Position numbers and translations under genes: made by a program
Shown here: one piece after another, positions 34,132 through 44,984 of the stretch
Layout: the number at the start of each line of letters is the position of its first letter
How positions within the stretch are numbered: the first letter of the stretch is position 1
Notes under the pieces: generated by a model
Database searches by the model: none
Seen by the model: only the letters and a program-made list of their open reading frames with translations
Told to the model about the DNA's origin: nothing
NCBI RefSeq assembly: GCF_018687715.1
Contig: NC_056762.1
Location: forward strand, 16,930,364 to 16,994,363
Origin: Carya illinoinensis
Lineage: Eukaryota; Streptophyta; Magnoliopsida; Fagales; Juglandaceae
Reading direction: 5' to 3'
DNA length: 64,000 nucleotides

Positions 34132-36472
34132 TGATTGAGCTGAAATATTGCATGTTTTAGCTATTTAAAACCAATGTATTTTAAATTTTTCGTGACACTA
34201 TTATTGGTTTTAGATGGAAAAATAGTTAATAAGCATAAATACGAGTTGTGATTTTTAATTGATTGATATCATGTTTATGCTTAATTTTATAACTATAATT
34301 TAATGGGACAATATTTCCTCACATATATAGTCTATTTTTGATAATCTATTTTTCTTTTAATTTGTATTTGAGTGCTATTTTTATCTCTTATTTTTAGCTC
34401 AAATAAAATTCACATGAGGGAAGCGGTGTACTTTAGCAGCTAAAAAAGAAAAGACGAAGATTTTTGGTGGAGTGTGAACGTAAGAAGCGGTAGCTTGTTG
34501 ATGGCTTCCGTTGGTGCAGCTAAAGTAGACTTGATTGAAAGTGCTTAATCCTCCGATGCTGAAAACGTGGTAGTTGATAGTCAAGTATAATCTAATAAAG
34601 TTGATGACTTCGGTTTGTGCAGCTAATTTGGAGTAGAGTCTCGTTTGATGTCTTGTGTGAGTTGTGCTTAATTGAATAGAGAAGAGGGAAGTCGGCTGCT
34701 TCATTTCTTTATTCTCCTGGAGGCGGCTAGCTGTAAAAAGTGGAGTGTGAATGTAATTAGAGGCAGCAAGCTGGGAGTTGTTCCAGTTTGAATTTTCGGT
34801 GGGATTATTTTTCTAAGGAGTCGGTGGGTTGGTGAGACGTAGACGTTTGGAGTTCAGCTATTTAAAGATTGTTTTTCTTGCTAAAAAGAAAAAAAGGAGG
34901 GAAGACGTGGGAAGAGACATAGAGAGAATTACGTGAAGGCTGTAGGCGATTGAGGTGAGTCGGCTGGATTAATTTGATTGGAGGGAGAGGGCAGGTAACA
35001 TGGGGGATAGAAGGGAGTTGAGGTGTGTTGGTCATGAGTAGAGAGGGAGAAAGGAGAGGGGTACGTGGTGGTAATTGAGGAAGCATCGAGTAGCGAATTA
35101 TAGAGAGGGTGAGAAGAGACGTGCTTGAGTTGGCTGGACGTGAGGGAATTTATTTTACTGGGCAGCTTTAATTCTCTTGCAAGAATTGAGTTATGCTGGA
35201 ATTGAAGGAAGAGTCAGTGGATGCTTTAGAGTTGAGGTAAGTCGGTGCTTGAGTCATTGAACAAGAGAGGTAGACGTGTGAGTTGAGAGAGAGACGTGTA
35301 GGGAGTGAGAATTGATTAAAAGGAGTAGGTTAGGATTGATGTACGTGGAAGTCTATAGAAAGGGAAGAGAGTGCACTGCCGTGATTGACTTGGTTTGAGT
35401 GAGGTTTGAGTGAGGAGTCTTAATAGGTGAGTCGGTCAGCTGGGATTAAGAGAAATTTTTGGCAAGAAGTCGGTGCAGTAGGTACATGAGAGTTGAGAGA
35501 ATTGGAGAGGTCTGTAGGCGAGAGAGAATTGGAGGGATGGATTAGAAGGGTGTTAGTGATTCATTGAAGAAGTCGGTGCTGGCTGAAATGTGTAGTCGGT
35601 GGTCATGTATTACGTAAAGGGGGATGGAATTAAGGAGTGAATTGGTCTTTGTCAAAAGGGAGAAGTCGGCTGGAGCTGGGAATATTGTTTCCAAAGGAAA
35701 AAGATTGGGATTAGTTTGATTGCGTGGGATTTATTCCTCTGTATCAACTGGATTTCAAATTTTGTTATTTCTAAATTATTGCTCAGTATTTTTTATGTTT
35801 TATTTTTAGTTTTCTAATGAAGAATATTTATGTGATTTCTATCGTACTTGTAATAAATATGTTTGGCTAAATTTTCATACTAAGGTTAGAGATGAAGTTT
35901 AATAATTTAAATATTGTTTTCGGATCCACGTAAAATTTATTCTGCGAGCTTGATCGATTGAAGGATTTTATTATTGGATATTTTGATTATCTATATACTC
36001 ATCTTGATTATTGTGATTTCTAAATACAGTGAATGCTTGAGGAATCCCTGTGGTATTCAAATAGATTTGTAAATGTTTTAATCATCAATCATTCACGCTC
36101 AATCATAAGCAATTTTTTTTATTGATCTTAAATGCTAAATCTTCCAATTAAACGGAATCATTATTCTAGTTTAATTGAAGTAAATCGATTGGAAATAATA
36201 TCATAAATTATTAAATGGATCCTCGAAACCTTAGTCTTTCTCCATATTAATTCATTTTATCATTTTAGTTTGATTCAGTTATTTTATCAATCTTCATTTG
36301 ATTGCACGTTTCTTTTAGTAATTTCGTTTCATTGTCTGAATTTATTTTCTTTATCACAAAAGTCAATCCCTGTGGATTCGGTCCTGTAAGATACTACAAC
36401 ACCTGTATACTTGCAGGTAAAACTGCACTAAATTTTTTGTTCATTAATTTGAGTCAGAATTTAGGCACATCA
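34132..36472 (+). mobile_element. Right LTR of Athila element
   Basis: A 2341-bp LTR paired with 24908-27255. It begins TGATTGAGCTGAAATATTGC and ends TTAGGCACATCA, followed by the CTAGT duplication. Confidence 0.9.
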
Positions 36473-37397
36473 CTAGTGGGTGCCATGAATAAAGTAAGTA
36501 ACTCGATGAAGTACTGTCATGTTACTATGATAAGAATATGTTTAAGACGTATTCACCGTGTATGGACCGTTGGTGGTGTGGTAACTAGTAGGAACACACA
36601 ATGCATAGAGGAGCCGTGATGTATCCACATGTGTTATAAGAACAAGGCAATGCACCTACATGATATAATATGGATCACATGATATGAATCATATGATATG
36701 ATATGATATGTTCTGGATCACGTGATTAAACAAGATGCGAATGATGACAAAAGTATGCTTTCCAAAAAGTCAAGGAATTCTATTACATGTCTTCTGAAAA
36801 AGGTCAAGTGCATAAGTTAAGTCTTCAGTCATGTCATGTGTCAAGTACATGTGCACGCATGCATTCTATGGTTTGCCACTTGTATGCTTATGTTAATCAT
36901 GGTATGTTGTGTGCATACTTGTTGAGATTTATCGAAATCTCTTTGTGGTAGTTTCCACTACCATTCCCCACCCGGAATGGTAGAAGTTGTGGCAGGACCA
37001 AGAGTAGTGAGTTAGGATGATGATGCTCAACTTAGAGAATGAATGGATTTAGTCATGACCTACTTAGAGGTAGCTGAGATTAGAAGGATGCCTTAACGGT
37101 TTCCTTTGTTAAGGCCTTTTGGACAAAACTTGTTATGTTAATGTGCAACAAGGAGTTTGATACTTCATTACTGAGAAGTATGATTTTAAAAAGTTATGAA
37201 TGAGGTTGGGATATTAGTTTTATTCTTGTACAACATTTTATGAGATAACTTATTCTGCTGCGATTTATTGCATACTACTAGAGAGATTATAAGAGCACGT
37301 ATCTTCAATATCATGTATGAGGGGTATGTAGTCTTATGTTGCATGTCCCAACGCTTCAGTCACCATCCAATCCCAAGATGGTACTAGGGGCATCACA
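36473..37397 (+). mobile_element. Tekay-like 3' LTR, second part
   Basis: Resumes the LTR broken at 24907. It matches 15235-16174 of the 5' LTR remnant and ends GGCATCACA at 37397. No primer site follows, confirming it as the 3' LTR. Confidence 0.9.
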
Positions 37398-38532
37398 AAG
37401 ATCTTTCCTCTTCCATGCACATTCCCTAGGTAACTCTCCCACTACCCTATGCTTCCTCAAAACCCTAATACAACATGTGGCAAGTGAATGGGAGTGGTGA
37501 CCAAAAAAGTGAGCGTAGGTTTGTCCTTTCATGTGGTTGTCTCTTTTCAAATCTTCTAGAAGATCTTAGCATGGTTGACAAGTGTCACATTCTTAAGAAA
37601 ACCCTAGGATGGGTGTATGTGATGGAAAACCGAACCATCCTCTTTGTCCCTTGGCTTTCCCCACAAATCCTTCTTGGAAATCCCCTTGGTCTTCCCTAGG
37701 CACCATTTCCCTGTGGATATCTCTTGGAAATTGAAAGGGTGCCAATCTAGAAGGTGCTAGGCATGTGGGGGGGCTTGGCCAAGTGCCTCTTGGTTTTCCC
37801 CTATGCATCTCAGCATTTCACTCTTCTAGAAACATCCTTGTATGAGTGACAAATAGCAACACTACTAGGGTTAGGTGTGTAAGCCTTCCCTTGGGATTCC
37901 CAACACCCTTCTCTCCACCTTAGCCCATTATTAAGACTAGATACAGTTAGGATTTGAATCATGGGCTAAAATCCAAATGGGTTTGGGCTTTCCTTATGGG
38001 CCGAATTACACTAAGGGTTCTCTCTCTTTGTTTTTTTTTTTTTTTTAGGGCTAAAATTTTCTTTTGGGCTCAAATTCACAATTAATCTTCTAAGGCCTCT
38101 TCTTCCCTTAAATCACTAGGGCCCTCAATTACTAAAGGCTTCTAAAAATAAACTATGGCTCATGCTTCACCATATCAGGTTATCAAAACTCCTTTGGATT
38201 CTTCCGCCTTTTCTACTACAAACAGCAAGTAGGTAGTCGCATCTTCTACTCTTGGTGGCTCTTGTCAATTTTTCTTTCCTTGGGCTATCTATTGTCACAA
38301 GACCTCCGTTATTTAGCAGATTGCTTTTGCTATAGCTTGTCCTCCTTCCAATGGAGGATTCCCTTCCTCCCCATTCTCGGGTCCTTGAGGAATTTTCATC
38401 ACGTCTCCCTCAAGCCATGAGCTTTTCTTTTTCCTTAAAAGCATAAAGTTCACATCCATCAATTTCTACCTTTAAACATAATAGCCATGGTTTTTATCAC
38501 TGCCTATGAGCAAGTATAACTTCACCCTATGA
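37398..38532 (-). mobile_element. Tekay-like LTR relic, minus strand
   Basis: On the minus strand it shares short blocks with the start of the Tekay-like 3' LTR, for example the GTGACACTTGTCAA...CTTCTAGAAG region near 37560 and a GAGCCCAAAAG block near 38060. The start of the LTR is probably near 38297, but the boundary is weak. It is the left part of an older element; its right part is 43449-44152. Confidence 0.5.
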
Positions 38533-39330
38533 TGTGAACCCCAATCGACTCGCTTTGAGACCCAACAACAATATTGGAAAAACAAACCCAAGAACGCCAA
38601 ACTCAAGTCTATGGATGGAGAATTTAGACCCGTTGAGAACTCGTTTCAAGAACCTAGATTATATCAAAATCTAGACCCGTTGAAATCCCGTCTCAAGAAC
38701 CCAAATTACGAGGAGGAACGCCACAAAGGTTGTGATTTACCTTTGATAAGTTCAAGAGTTCAATTAAGAACAAGAGGAGAAAACTCACTCACAATTAAAA
38801 TTTGAAATAAAATAATGTCTTGCCTCTCAAATGAGGCTATAAGTGCCTTAAATAAACAATTCCCAAAACCCTAAAGGAATAGTGCCGCGGGTACTGTAGC
38901 GTGAACAGTGCCGCGCTACAGTAACTTCTAAAACCCTAGTTCACATAAATTAATAACTTTCCAAATATGCCCTTGGCCAAAATACAAGACCTTCCCAAAA
39001 ACCCTAGTTCATTAGAAATAAGACATATGGGCTAGACATCTCCCAAGCCCAATTATTCTAGAATAATTCCTTTGACTAATAAAATAAGCCATTTCAATGA
39101 AATAAATAAGTCCATGGTCTTTAATAACAATCGGCTCAAGTCGTGTCTTCCATAGCTTGGATCAAGTGGATCAAAACTGGTTCTCATTCTTTCAAGCCCA
39201 TCATGTGTGTTGGGCTCTTGCTAGTTTCATCCCAATTGGATTACACCAATTCTTGCATTGCTCCCTTAATCTTCGTGGCTCTTAATCTTGTAATTGATCC
39301 TTAAGACTTGATCTGCCTTGGGGCCCATCA
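38533..39330 (-). mobile_element. 3' LTR of the 4.9-kb element
   Basis: 798 bp; on the minus strand it starts TGATGGGCCCC and ends TTCACA. It holds a strong inverted repeat around TACTGTAGCG and CGCTACAGTA (near 38893-38921). A 64-codon open frame is identical in both LTRs and is not taken as a gene. Confidence 0.9.
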
Positions 39331-40394
39331 TTCCCCCTCTCCTCAAAAGGATTCGACCTCGAATCTCCACCTGGATCAAAGGGAAAAAGATTAGTAATAT
39401 TGAAAATAGCAAACACATGATACATACCTCGAAGATCCACGAGATATGAAATATCATTAATGTTATCAAGAATTTGGAAATGTCCATCCAAGCTACTTCT
39501 GTCATCCACAAACAAAAGTATCAGAGTTAAATAATTATGTGGATTAAAATCATAAACAACTTCAAAAGGAGAATATGAAGTAGTAGTATGCAAGGTCCTA
39601 TTATATGCAAACTCTTTAAATGGCAAACAATCCTCCCAAGTTTTTAAATTCTTATGAAGAATAGTGCATAAGAGCTGAGTATTAGAAACAATACTCCTAG
39701 GTACACCATGAAGTCGCACTATCTCCCTGAAAAATAAGTTAGCTATGTTTGTGGTATCATCAATTTTATGACATGGAATGAAATGTGACATTTTGCTAAA
39801 TCTATGCACAACCACAAAAATAGAATCTCTACCCCTTTTAGTTGTACGCAGCCCCAAAACAAAGTCTATAGATATGCCTACCAATGGTTTACTAGGAACG
39901 GGTAAAGGTGTATACAACCAATGTGGCAAAACCTTAGACTTGGCCTTCCTACATGTAATGCACATGCCACAAATGCAATTGACGTCTCTTTTCATCTTAG
40001 GCCAAAAGAAATGTTCATCCAATAATTCAATGAAAGGCAAATGATACTCCCACAAATGTTCATGAGACACATCTAAAGTTTTCTTTGCACCAAAATGACC
40101 ATTCCAATTATATGCAAACTCAATGAATGGTAAGTAGTACTCCCACCAATGGTCATCCAACACGTCTAAAATTCCCTTTATATCAAAATTTCCCAACAGA
40201 CCACATCCATGCACAAGCAACTCACGCATAAGACTAGTAGGCACACAAAGTATTTTCTCTCTAAACAAGTACCAATATAGTCTATATAAATAAGAAAACG
40301 ATGCTTTCTTACGTACTCCATACACACTAGCCAAGCCATCATCATTAACAAACAAGTTCTTATCGTATTCAAGTCTCAATAACTTTGCATCCAA
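39331..40394 (-). pseudogene. Integrase region, rearranged
   Basis: Integrase of the 4.9-kb element, open for about 350 codons but altered. The zinc-binding part (CICGMCITCRKAKSKVLP) and core (DFVLGLRTTKRGRDSIFVVV) are typical of Ty3 elements. After REIVRLHGVPRSIVSN the frame jumps to LLCTILHKNLKTWEDCLPF, removing the stretch with the second catalytic Asp and the Glu. N-terminal to the zinc region, two extra copies of a WEYYLPFIEFAYN-like segment are inserted; the normal single copy lies near the C-terminus. Template switching during reverse transcription could produce this. The frame runs on into the LTR. Confidence 0.8.
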
Positions 40395-40445
40395 AATGAA
40401 GATAAGGACATACCTTCTTGATAATGCATCAAACAGAAGATTTTC

Positions 40446-40760
40446 CTAACCATGTGTGTATTTGATTTCATGAGGAAAAGTCTCAATACATTCCTCCCAC
40501 TTAGCATGCATTCTAGTCAACAACTTACCTTGTCCCTTCAAGTGTATCAAGGACTCATGTTCTTGAAAGAGAGGTCGGTTAGTAATTGTCGCACCCGGCA
40601 CAAAATCAATATAATGCTCTATCTCTCTAATAGGTGGCAATCCACTAAACACACCAGTAGGAATCATGATCTTATATCCCTGCAACAAAGAAACAACAAT
40701 ACTAGGCAAAGGTACGTTAAGTTCGTTAGTATTAAAACTTGCCTTAGCATAAAAACTCAC
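40446..40760 (-). pseudogene. Pre-RT segment fused to RNase H end
   Basis: The frame reads GLPPIREIEHYIDFVPGA, which normally precedes the RT fingers. It then goes directly to SLIHLKGQGKLLTRMHAKWE, the end of RNase H. About 400 residues of RT and RNase H are absent, including the catalytic DD. The junction lies near 40565. Confidence 0.8.
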
Positions 40761-40885
40761 TTTTCTTTTTGTTTTCCTCTCATTTTCTGCACTATCTCTT
40801 CTCTTTTCACTCTCTCTTTTTTCTTCAGTCTCTTTACTCTTTTCACTCTCCTTTTTCTTTTCACTTTCTTTTTCCTTTTCACTCT

Positions 40886-41731
40886 CTATTTCCTTTTCAC
40901 TCTCTGTTTTTTCTTCACTCTCTCCTTCTCTTGAAGTTTTGGCCTCACTATTTCTTCTTTTCTCAATCTCATTTTCACTCTTTCTTTTTTCATCAATCTC
41001 ACTTTCTCTCTGTTTTTTTTATCAACTTCACTTTCTTTCTTTCTTTTTTGATCGACCTCACTTTTCAACTTGAATTGGTCCTCATGGACCTGTGTTGGAG
41101 TTAAAGGAGCAAGTTTGATTCTTTTTCCATCCTTTTCAAAGCTGTACATGTTTCTAAACCCATCATAGATCACTCTCCTATCACACTGCCACGGCCTCCA
41201 CAACAAAATATGGCCAATATGCATAGGCACTACATCACAAAGTACCTCATCCTTGTACCTCCCAATTGAAAAAGAAACTAGCACTTGCTTATTTATTTTA
41301 ACCTCCCCACAATTATTCAACCACTGCAACTTGTATGGTCTAGGGTGTTTCAAAGTAGGTAAATTCAATTTCTCAACTAAAGTAGTGCTAGCAACATTAG
41401 TACAACTCCCTCCATCAATAATCATACTACATACCTTGTTGTTGATGTGACATCTAGTACGAAAAATGTTTTCTCTTTGCTGCTCTATACCATCCATCTT
41501 AAATTCTGTATTGGGAGCACGCCTAACAACAAGAGACTCGCCATACTCTTCATTCTTATTGTACCTATTCTCAATACTAGGCTCACGTCTCCTCCTATCT
41601 CTTCCACTTTGTAAATTTATAATCAATGCACCTTGTTGTTCCATCTTATCCCTCACTTCCCCCAACTTCAAATTTAACCTTTCAAATTTTTGTTGCATGG
41701 ACTGCAGCAAAAAGAATGAATTGTCTGACAT
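40886..41731 (-). pseudogene. Gag start fused to protease
   Basis: A 281-codon frame. Its N-terminus is a short coiled gag start (SMQQKFERLNLKLGEVRDKM). A basic linker leads to a protease-like domain with CSMIIDGGSCTNVASTTLVE, in which DGG replaces the DSG/DTG motif. The C-terminus is a Lys/Glu/Arg-rich low-complexity tail that arises from a purine-rich tract at 40770-41060. The zinc knuckle and central gag are missing. Confidence 0.75.
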
Positions 41732-42632
41732 CCCCTTTAGTTATGAGTCACTTTAATGAGACATCGTATGTGCTGCACAAAAAAAAATGTTAGTGGAAAA
41801 AGACCTCACACGCTCTCCCTCACGTGTTTACACTCAAATAATGACACTCCACTCGTGTTTCACTCTTAATTGGCTTTTTCCCGATAATGATCTCACACTC
41901 TCTTGCCTTTTACCTCAAGAGTTTTCACACTCAAGTTCTAAAAGAACTAATTAAACAAAATCAAGACAAAGCAACCTTGTTTAATCCCAACTTGCAATTA
42001 GCTCCAAGAAACAAGAACAAGAGAAACACGGAAGGAACAACAATGACACGAGAATCAAGGAAATTATACGAGGGAAAGAGTAATTACAAAACAAGACACC
42101 AACTAGAAAAAATGTATTCAGCCCCTTTAAAGATAACGCTCAATCAATGCCAAACGACTCAATTTCATATGGCAAAGTATTTCAAACAATTATACCCAAA
42201 ATCATTTTCTTTCTCTTTTTTTTTTCAAATTTTGGATTTTTTATTTTTTGCCTTTTTTTTTCGATTTTTTTTTTCTTTCTTTTCTTTTCCTTTCCTTTTT
42301 TTTTTCTCAACAATTCAACCACAAACAGAAATATTCAATTGTGATAATGAAACAATTGAATTCAAACACATACAAATTGATAAGGAAATAGAAGGGAATC
42401 AATGAAACCCTAGAAATTTCAAACCCTAGATGGTGCAAATTTTGACAGCTCTCAAACAAGGAATTTAGCCACCCTATGATGATGAACATGAAACCCAAAA
42501 GATAGAATAATTTGGCAGTCCTAGGAAATTTGAATTTCTGCACTTTTTTTTTTTGTGCAACCCTAGAACAATGAAGCTCTAGAATTAACGATACAATAAA
42601 TAAAGATAGAATCAGACCTGATTGGAAACCTT

Positions 42633-42645
42633 GCTCTGAATACCA
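42633..42645 (-). other. Primer binding site, tRNA-iMet like
   Basis: On the minus strand TGGTATTCAGAGC, the usual TGGTATCAGAGC with one extra T. It adjoins the right-hand LTR and fixes the element's minus orientation. Confidence 0.75.
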
Positions 42646-42650
42646 AATAA

Positions 42651-43448
42651 TGTGAACCCCAATCGACTCGCTTTGAGACCCAACAACAATATTGGAAAAA
42701 CAAACACAAGAACGCCAAACTCAAGTCTATGGATGGAGAATTTAGACCCGTTGAGAACTCGTTTCAAGAACCTAGATTATATCAAAATCTAGACCCGTTG
42801 AAATCCCGTCTCAAGAACCCAAATTACGAGGAGGAACGCCACAAAGGTTGTGATTTACCTTTGATAAGTTCAAGAGTTCAATTAAGAACAAGAGGAGAAA
42901 ACTCACTCACAATTAAAATTTGAAATAAAATAATGTCTTGCCTCTCAAATGAGGCTACAAGTGCCTTAAATAAACAATTCCCAAAACCCTAAAGGAATAG
43001 TGCCGCGGGTACTGTAGCGTGAACAGTGCCGCGCTACAGTAACTTCTAAAACCCTAGTTCACATAAATTAATAACTTTTCAAATATGCCCTTGGCCAAAA
43101 TACAAGGCCTTCCCAAAAACCCTAGTTCATTAGAAATAAGACATATGGGCTAGACATCTCCCAAGCCCAATTATTCTAGAATAATTCCTTTGACTAATAA
43201 AATAAGCCATTTCAATGAAATAAATAAATCCATGGTCTTTAATAACAATCGGCTCAAGTCGTGTCTTCCATAGCTTGGATCAAGTGGATCAAAACCGGTT
43301 CTCATTCTTTCAAGCCCATCATGTGTGTTGGGCTCTTGCTAGTTTCATCCAAATTGGATTGCACCAATTCTTGCATTGCTCCATTAATCTTCGTGGCTCT
43401 TAATCTTGTAATTGATCCTTAAGACTTGATCTGCCTTGGGGCCCATCA
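42651..43448 (-). mobile_element. 5' LTR of the 4.9-kb element
   Basis: 798 bp, nearly identical to 38533-39330 and lying next to the primer site. The interior between 41732 and 42632 is a non-coding leader with a T/C-rich tract near 42210-42305. Confidence 0.9.
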
Positions 43449-44152
43449 CCCTATAAGCTACAAAGATTCAAGCCTAATAATTGAGAGATTCAAGCCTAGC
43501 TTTTCATTCCATTTCCCTAGGACAACTGTGGGTTTACCTAGAGACATAATTTTTCTAATACCATCATTTGTGATGCCCCCCGCTTTAGATTCGATCAATT
43601 TATAAATGCATTTTATAAATTGTTTATTTCCATATGCAATATTTATAGCGGAAAAATTAAAAAACAATCAAAGGTTGAGCAATTTAGTATGGTACAAACT
43701 AAACATCTTTAAATCCCAAATAATTGTTTCAAAAAGATCTCCCAAATACAAAATAAGGGTTTTTAAACCACAAAACCTTTTCCCAAATGTACCATCAAAA
43801 TGTGTTATGAACCCAAAATATCCAAAACATATTGTTCTTTATGTATGTAGAAGACATCCTAATGCCCCTTATCATTTTCGGAGATCTCTTGGAGGTCCTT
43901 AAAGAGCTTTAGTAGTTCGCATATAAAATTTTTAAAGACTCTAACCACTCCACTATCGTTGGGTTCGCAGGGCGCTTGGGGCTTCCTTAATTTCCAAGGG
44001 AACCTTGCACTTGCATTTCCCAATATCGTTGTCTTCTAGTCCTGTTACAACTTCTACAAACTTTGGAATGGTAGTGAAAACTACCACAATGAAATTTCAA
44101 GAAATCCCAGCAAACTAAACCAACAACATTCATAGAGATAACATAAGCATGT
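43449..44152 (-). mobile_element. Tekay-like LTR relic, minus strand (right part)
   Basis: Continuation of 37398-38532 on the other side of the 4.9-kb element. A decayed tRNA-iMet site (minus strand TGGTATTAGA, 43554-43563) is followed by an LTR end GGCATCACA-like at 43569. The LTR piece 43569-44152 matches parts of 15700-15750 on the opposite strand (CCACTACCATTCC block). It is cut at 44153. Confidence 0.7.
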
Positions 44153-44835
44153 TGATCGGTGCAAGACTGCAAGTGCATAGTATCGTAGTTTTATAGTAAA
44201 GTGATGAGAAGAGTATCATCCTCAGGGATTGGTAACTTACTTTTGACAAATACCAAAATTAAACAAATCTCAACTTTATTTGGAAAAGTCTTAGACTTTT
44301 GTAATTGCAATTTGAAATGAAATCAATTCAAAAAAATTTTTCAAAGGAAATGAAAGTTGTTGGATGATCAAATTAATGAGAAAAAAAAGAACTTTTAGGA
44401 AATTGATTTCACTTAATCTCTCACTATACTTTTCTTATCTAACTAATTTAATTTAATTCTCTCAGTTTGTTAGCAAAATCTCCAAACTCATCTAAAAGCT
44501 TCTTTCGATAGTCAATCGGGCATATTCTTGAAAATCATTTTACACAAGAGTATGCAAATTAATGAAGCAAGAGAGCATTAAGACCAACGATTTTAAGACT
44601 ATATAGGTTCATATAATTCTTTCGATCTCTATATTTACCTATGTTGAAATATCTAAGTTCTATCCTATAATTCTCTCTTTTGATAGCAAATCACAATATC
44701 AAAATTATTTAATTAATGACCAGTCACTTAGAAGCAATAAGCTCAAAATAAACCAGATAAACATAGAAGAGAATTACTTCAAATTAGCATAGAAAAGCAA
44801 GCATAATTTGCAACTAGATTACATCGTTTTTCTAG
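44153..44835 (-). mobile_element. LTR fragment, Athila/Tat type, minus strand
   Basis: The minus strand ends with an LTR-terminal block (AATCCCTGAGGATGATACTC ... CTTGCACCGATCA) characteristic of such LTRs. It is truncated on the right, near 44835. No matching duplication was found. Confidence 0.6.
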
Positions 44836-44892
44836 AATAAAAAAAATAACAATGCTACAGGTACACGGCCATGCGTACCCTTTGCGGAATCT

Positions 44893-44919
44893 GCTGACGT
44901 GGCATCATGCCACGTCAGC
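44893..44919. promoter_or_regulatory. 27-nt palindrome with ACGTGGC cores
   Basis: Perfect 12-bp arms around TCA: left arm GCTGACGTGGCA, right arm its reverse complement. Each arm carries ACGTGGC, the core of plant ABRE/bZIP sites. It lies about 1.45 kb upstream of the FRS start codon, next to an A15 run. It may instead be the end of a small mobile element. Confidence 0.5.
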
Positions 44920-44984
44920 CAATAAAAAAAAAAAAAAAGGGCGGAATGCTTTTTCGATTTAGGAGATTTGAAACCCAAACACAT

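Larger units (their letters stand above)
24908..36472 (+). mobile_element. Athila-type LTR retrotransposon, 11.6 kb
   Basis: A complete element by structure. It has a left LTR (24908-27255), a tRNA-Asp primer site, gag, pol, a 3' untranslated region, a polypurine tract, a right LTR (34132-36472) and perfect CTAGT duplications. The LTRs are about 2.35 kb and differ at a few percent by eye in the first 300 bp, so the insertion is fairly recent. Gag and pol carry several stops and shifts, so it cannot move on its own now. No envelope-like third ORF is present between pol and the LTR. Confidence 0.95.
38533..43448 (-). mobile_element. Non-autonomous Ty3 element, 4.9 kb
   Basis: Two LTRs of exactly 798 bp flank a 3.3-kb interior read on the minus strand. 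The flanks share CCCTAT (38525-38530 and 43449-43454), with two extra bases on the left side. The interior keeps a gag start fused to protease, a pre-RT segment, the end of RNase H and a broken integrase. The RT and most of RNase H are missing. By eye the LTRs differ at only about nine positions, so it moved recently. As it lacks RT it must have used proteins of a related element. Confidence 0.9.

Noticed and set aside
38611..38805. 64-codon frame identical to one at 42729-42923
   Set aside because: It is part of the paired 798-bp LTRs. Identity reflects recent LTR duplication, not selection on a protein.
40769..41104. Plus-strand Phe/Ser-rich frames
   Set aside because: They are antisense to the low-complexity tail of the gag-protease frame on the minus strand.
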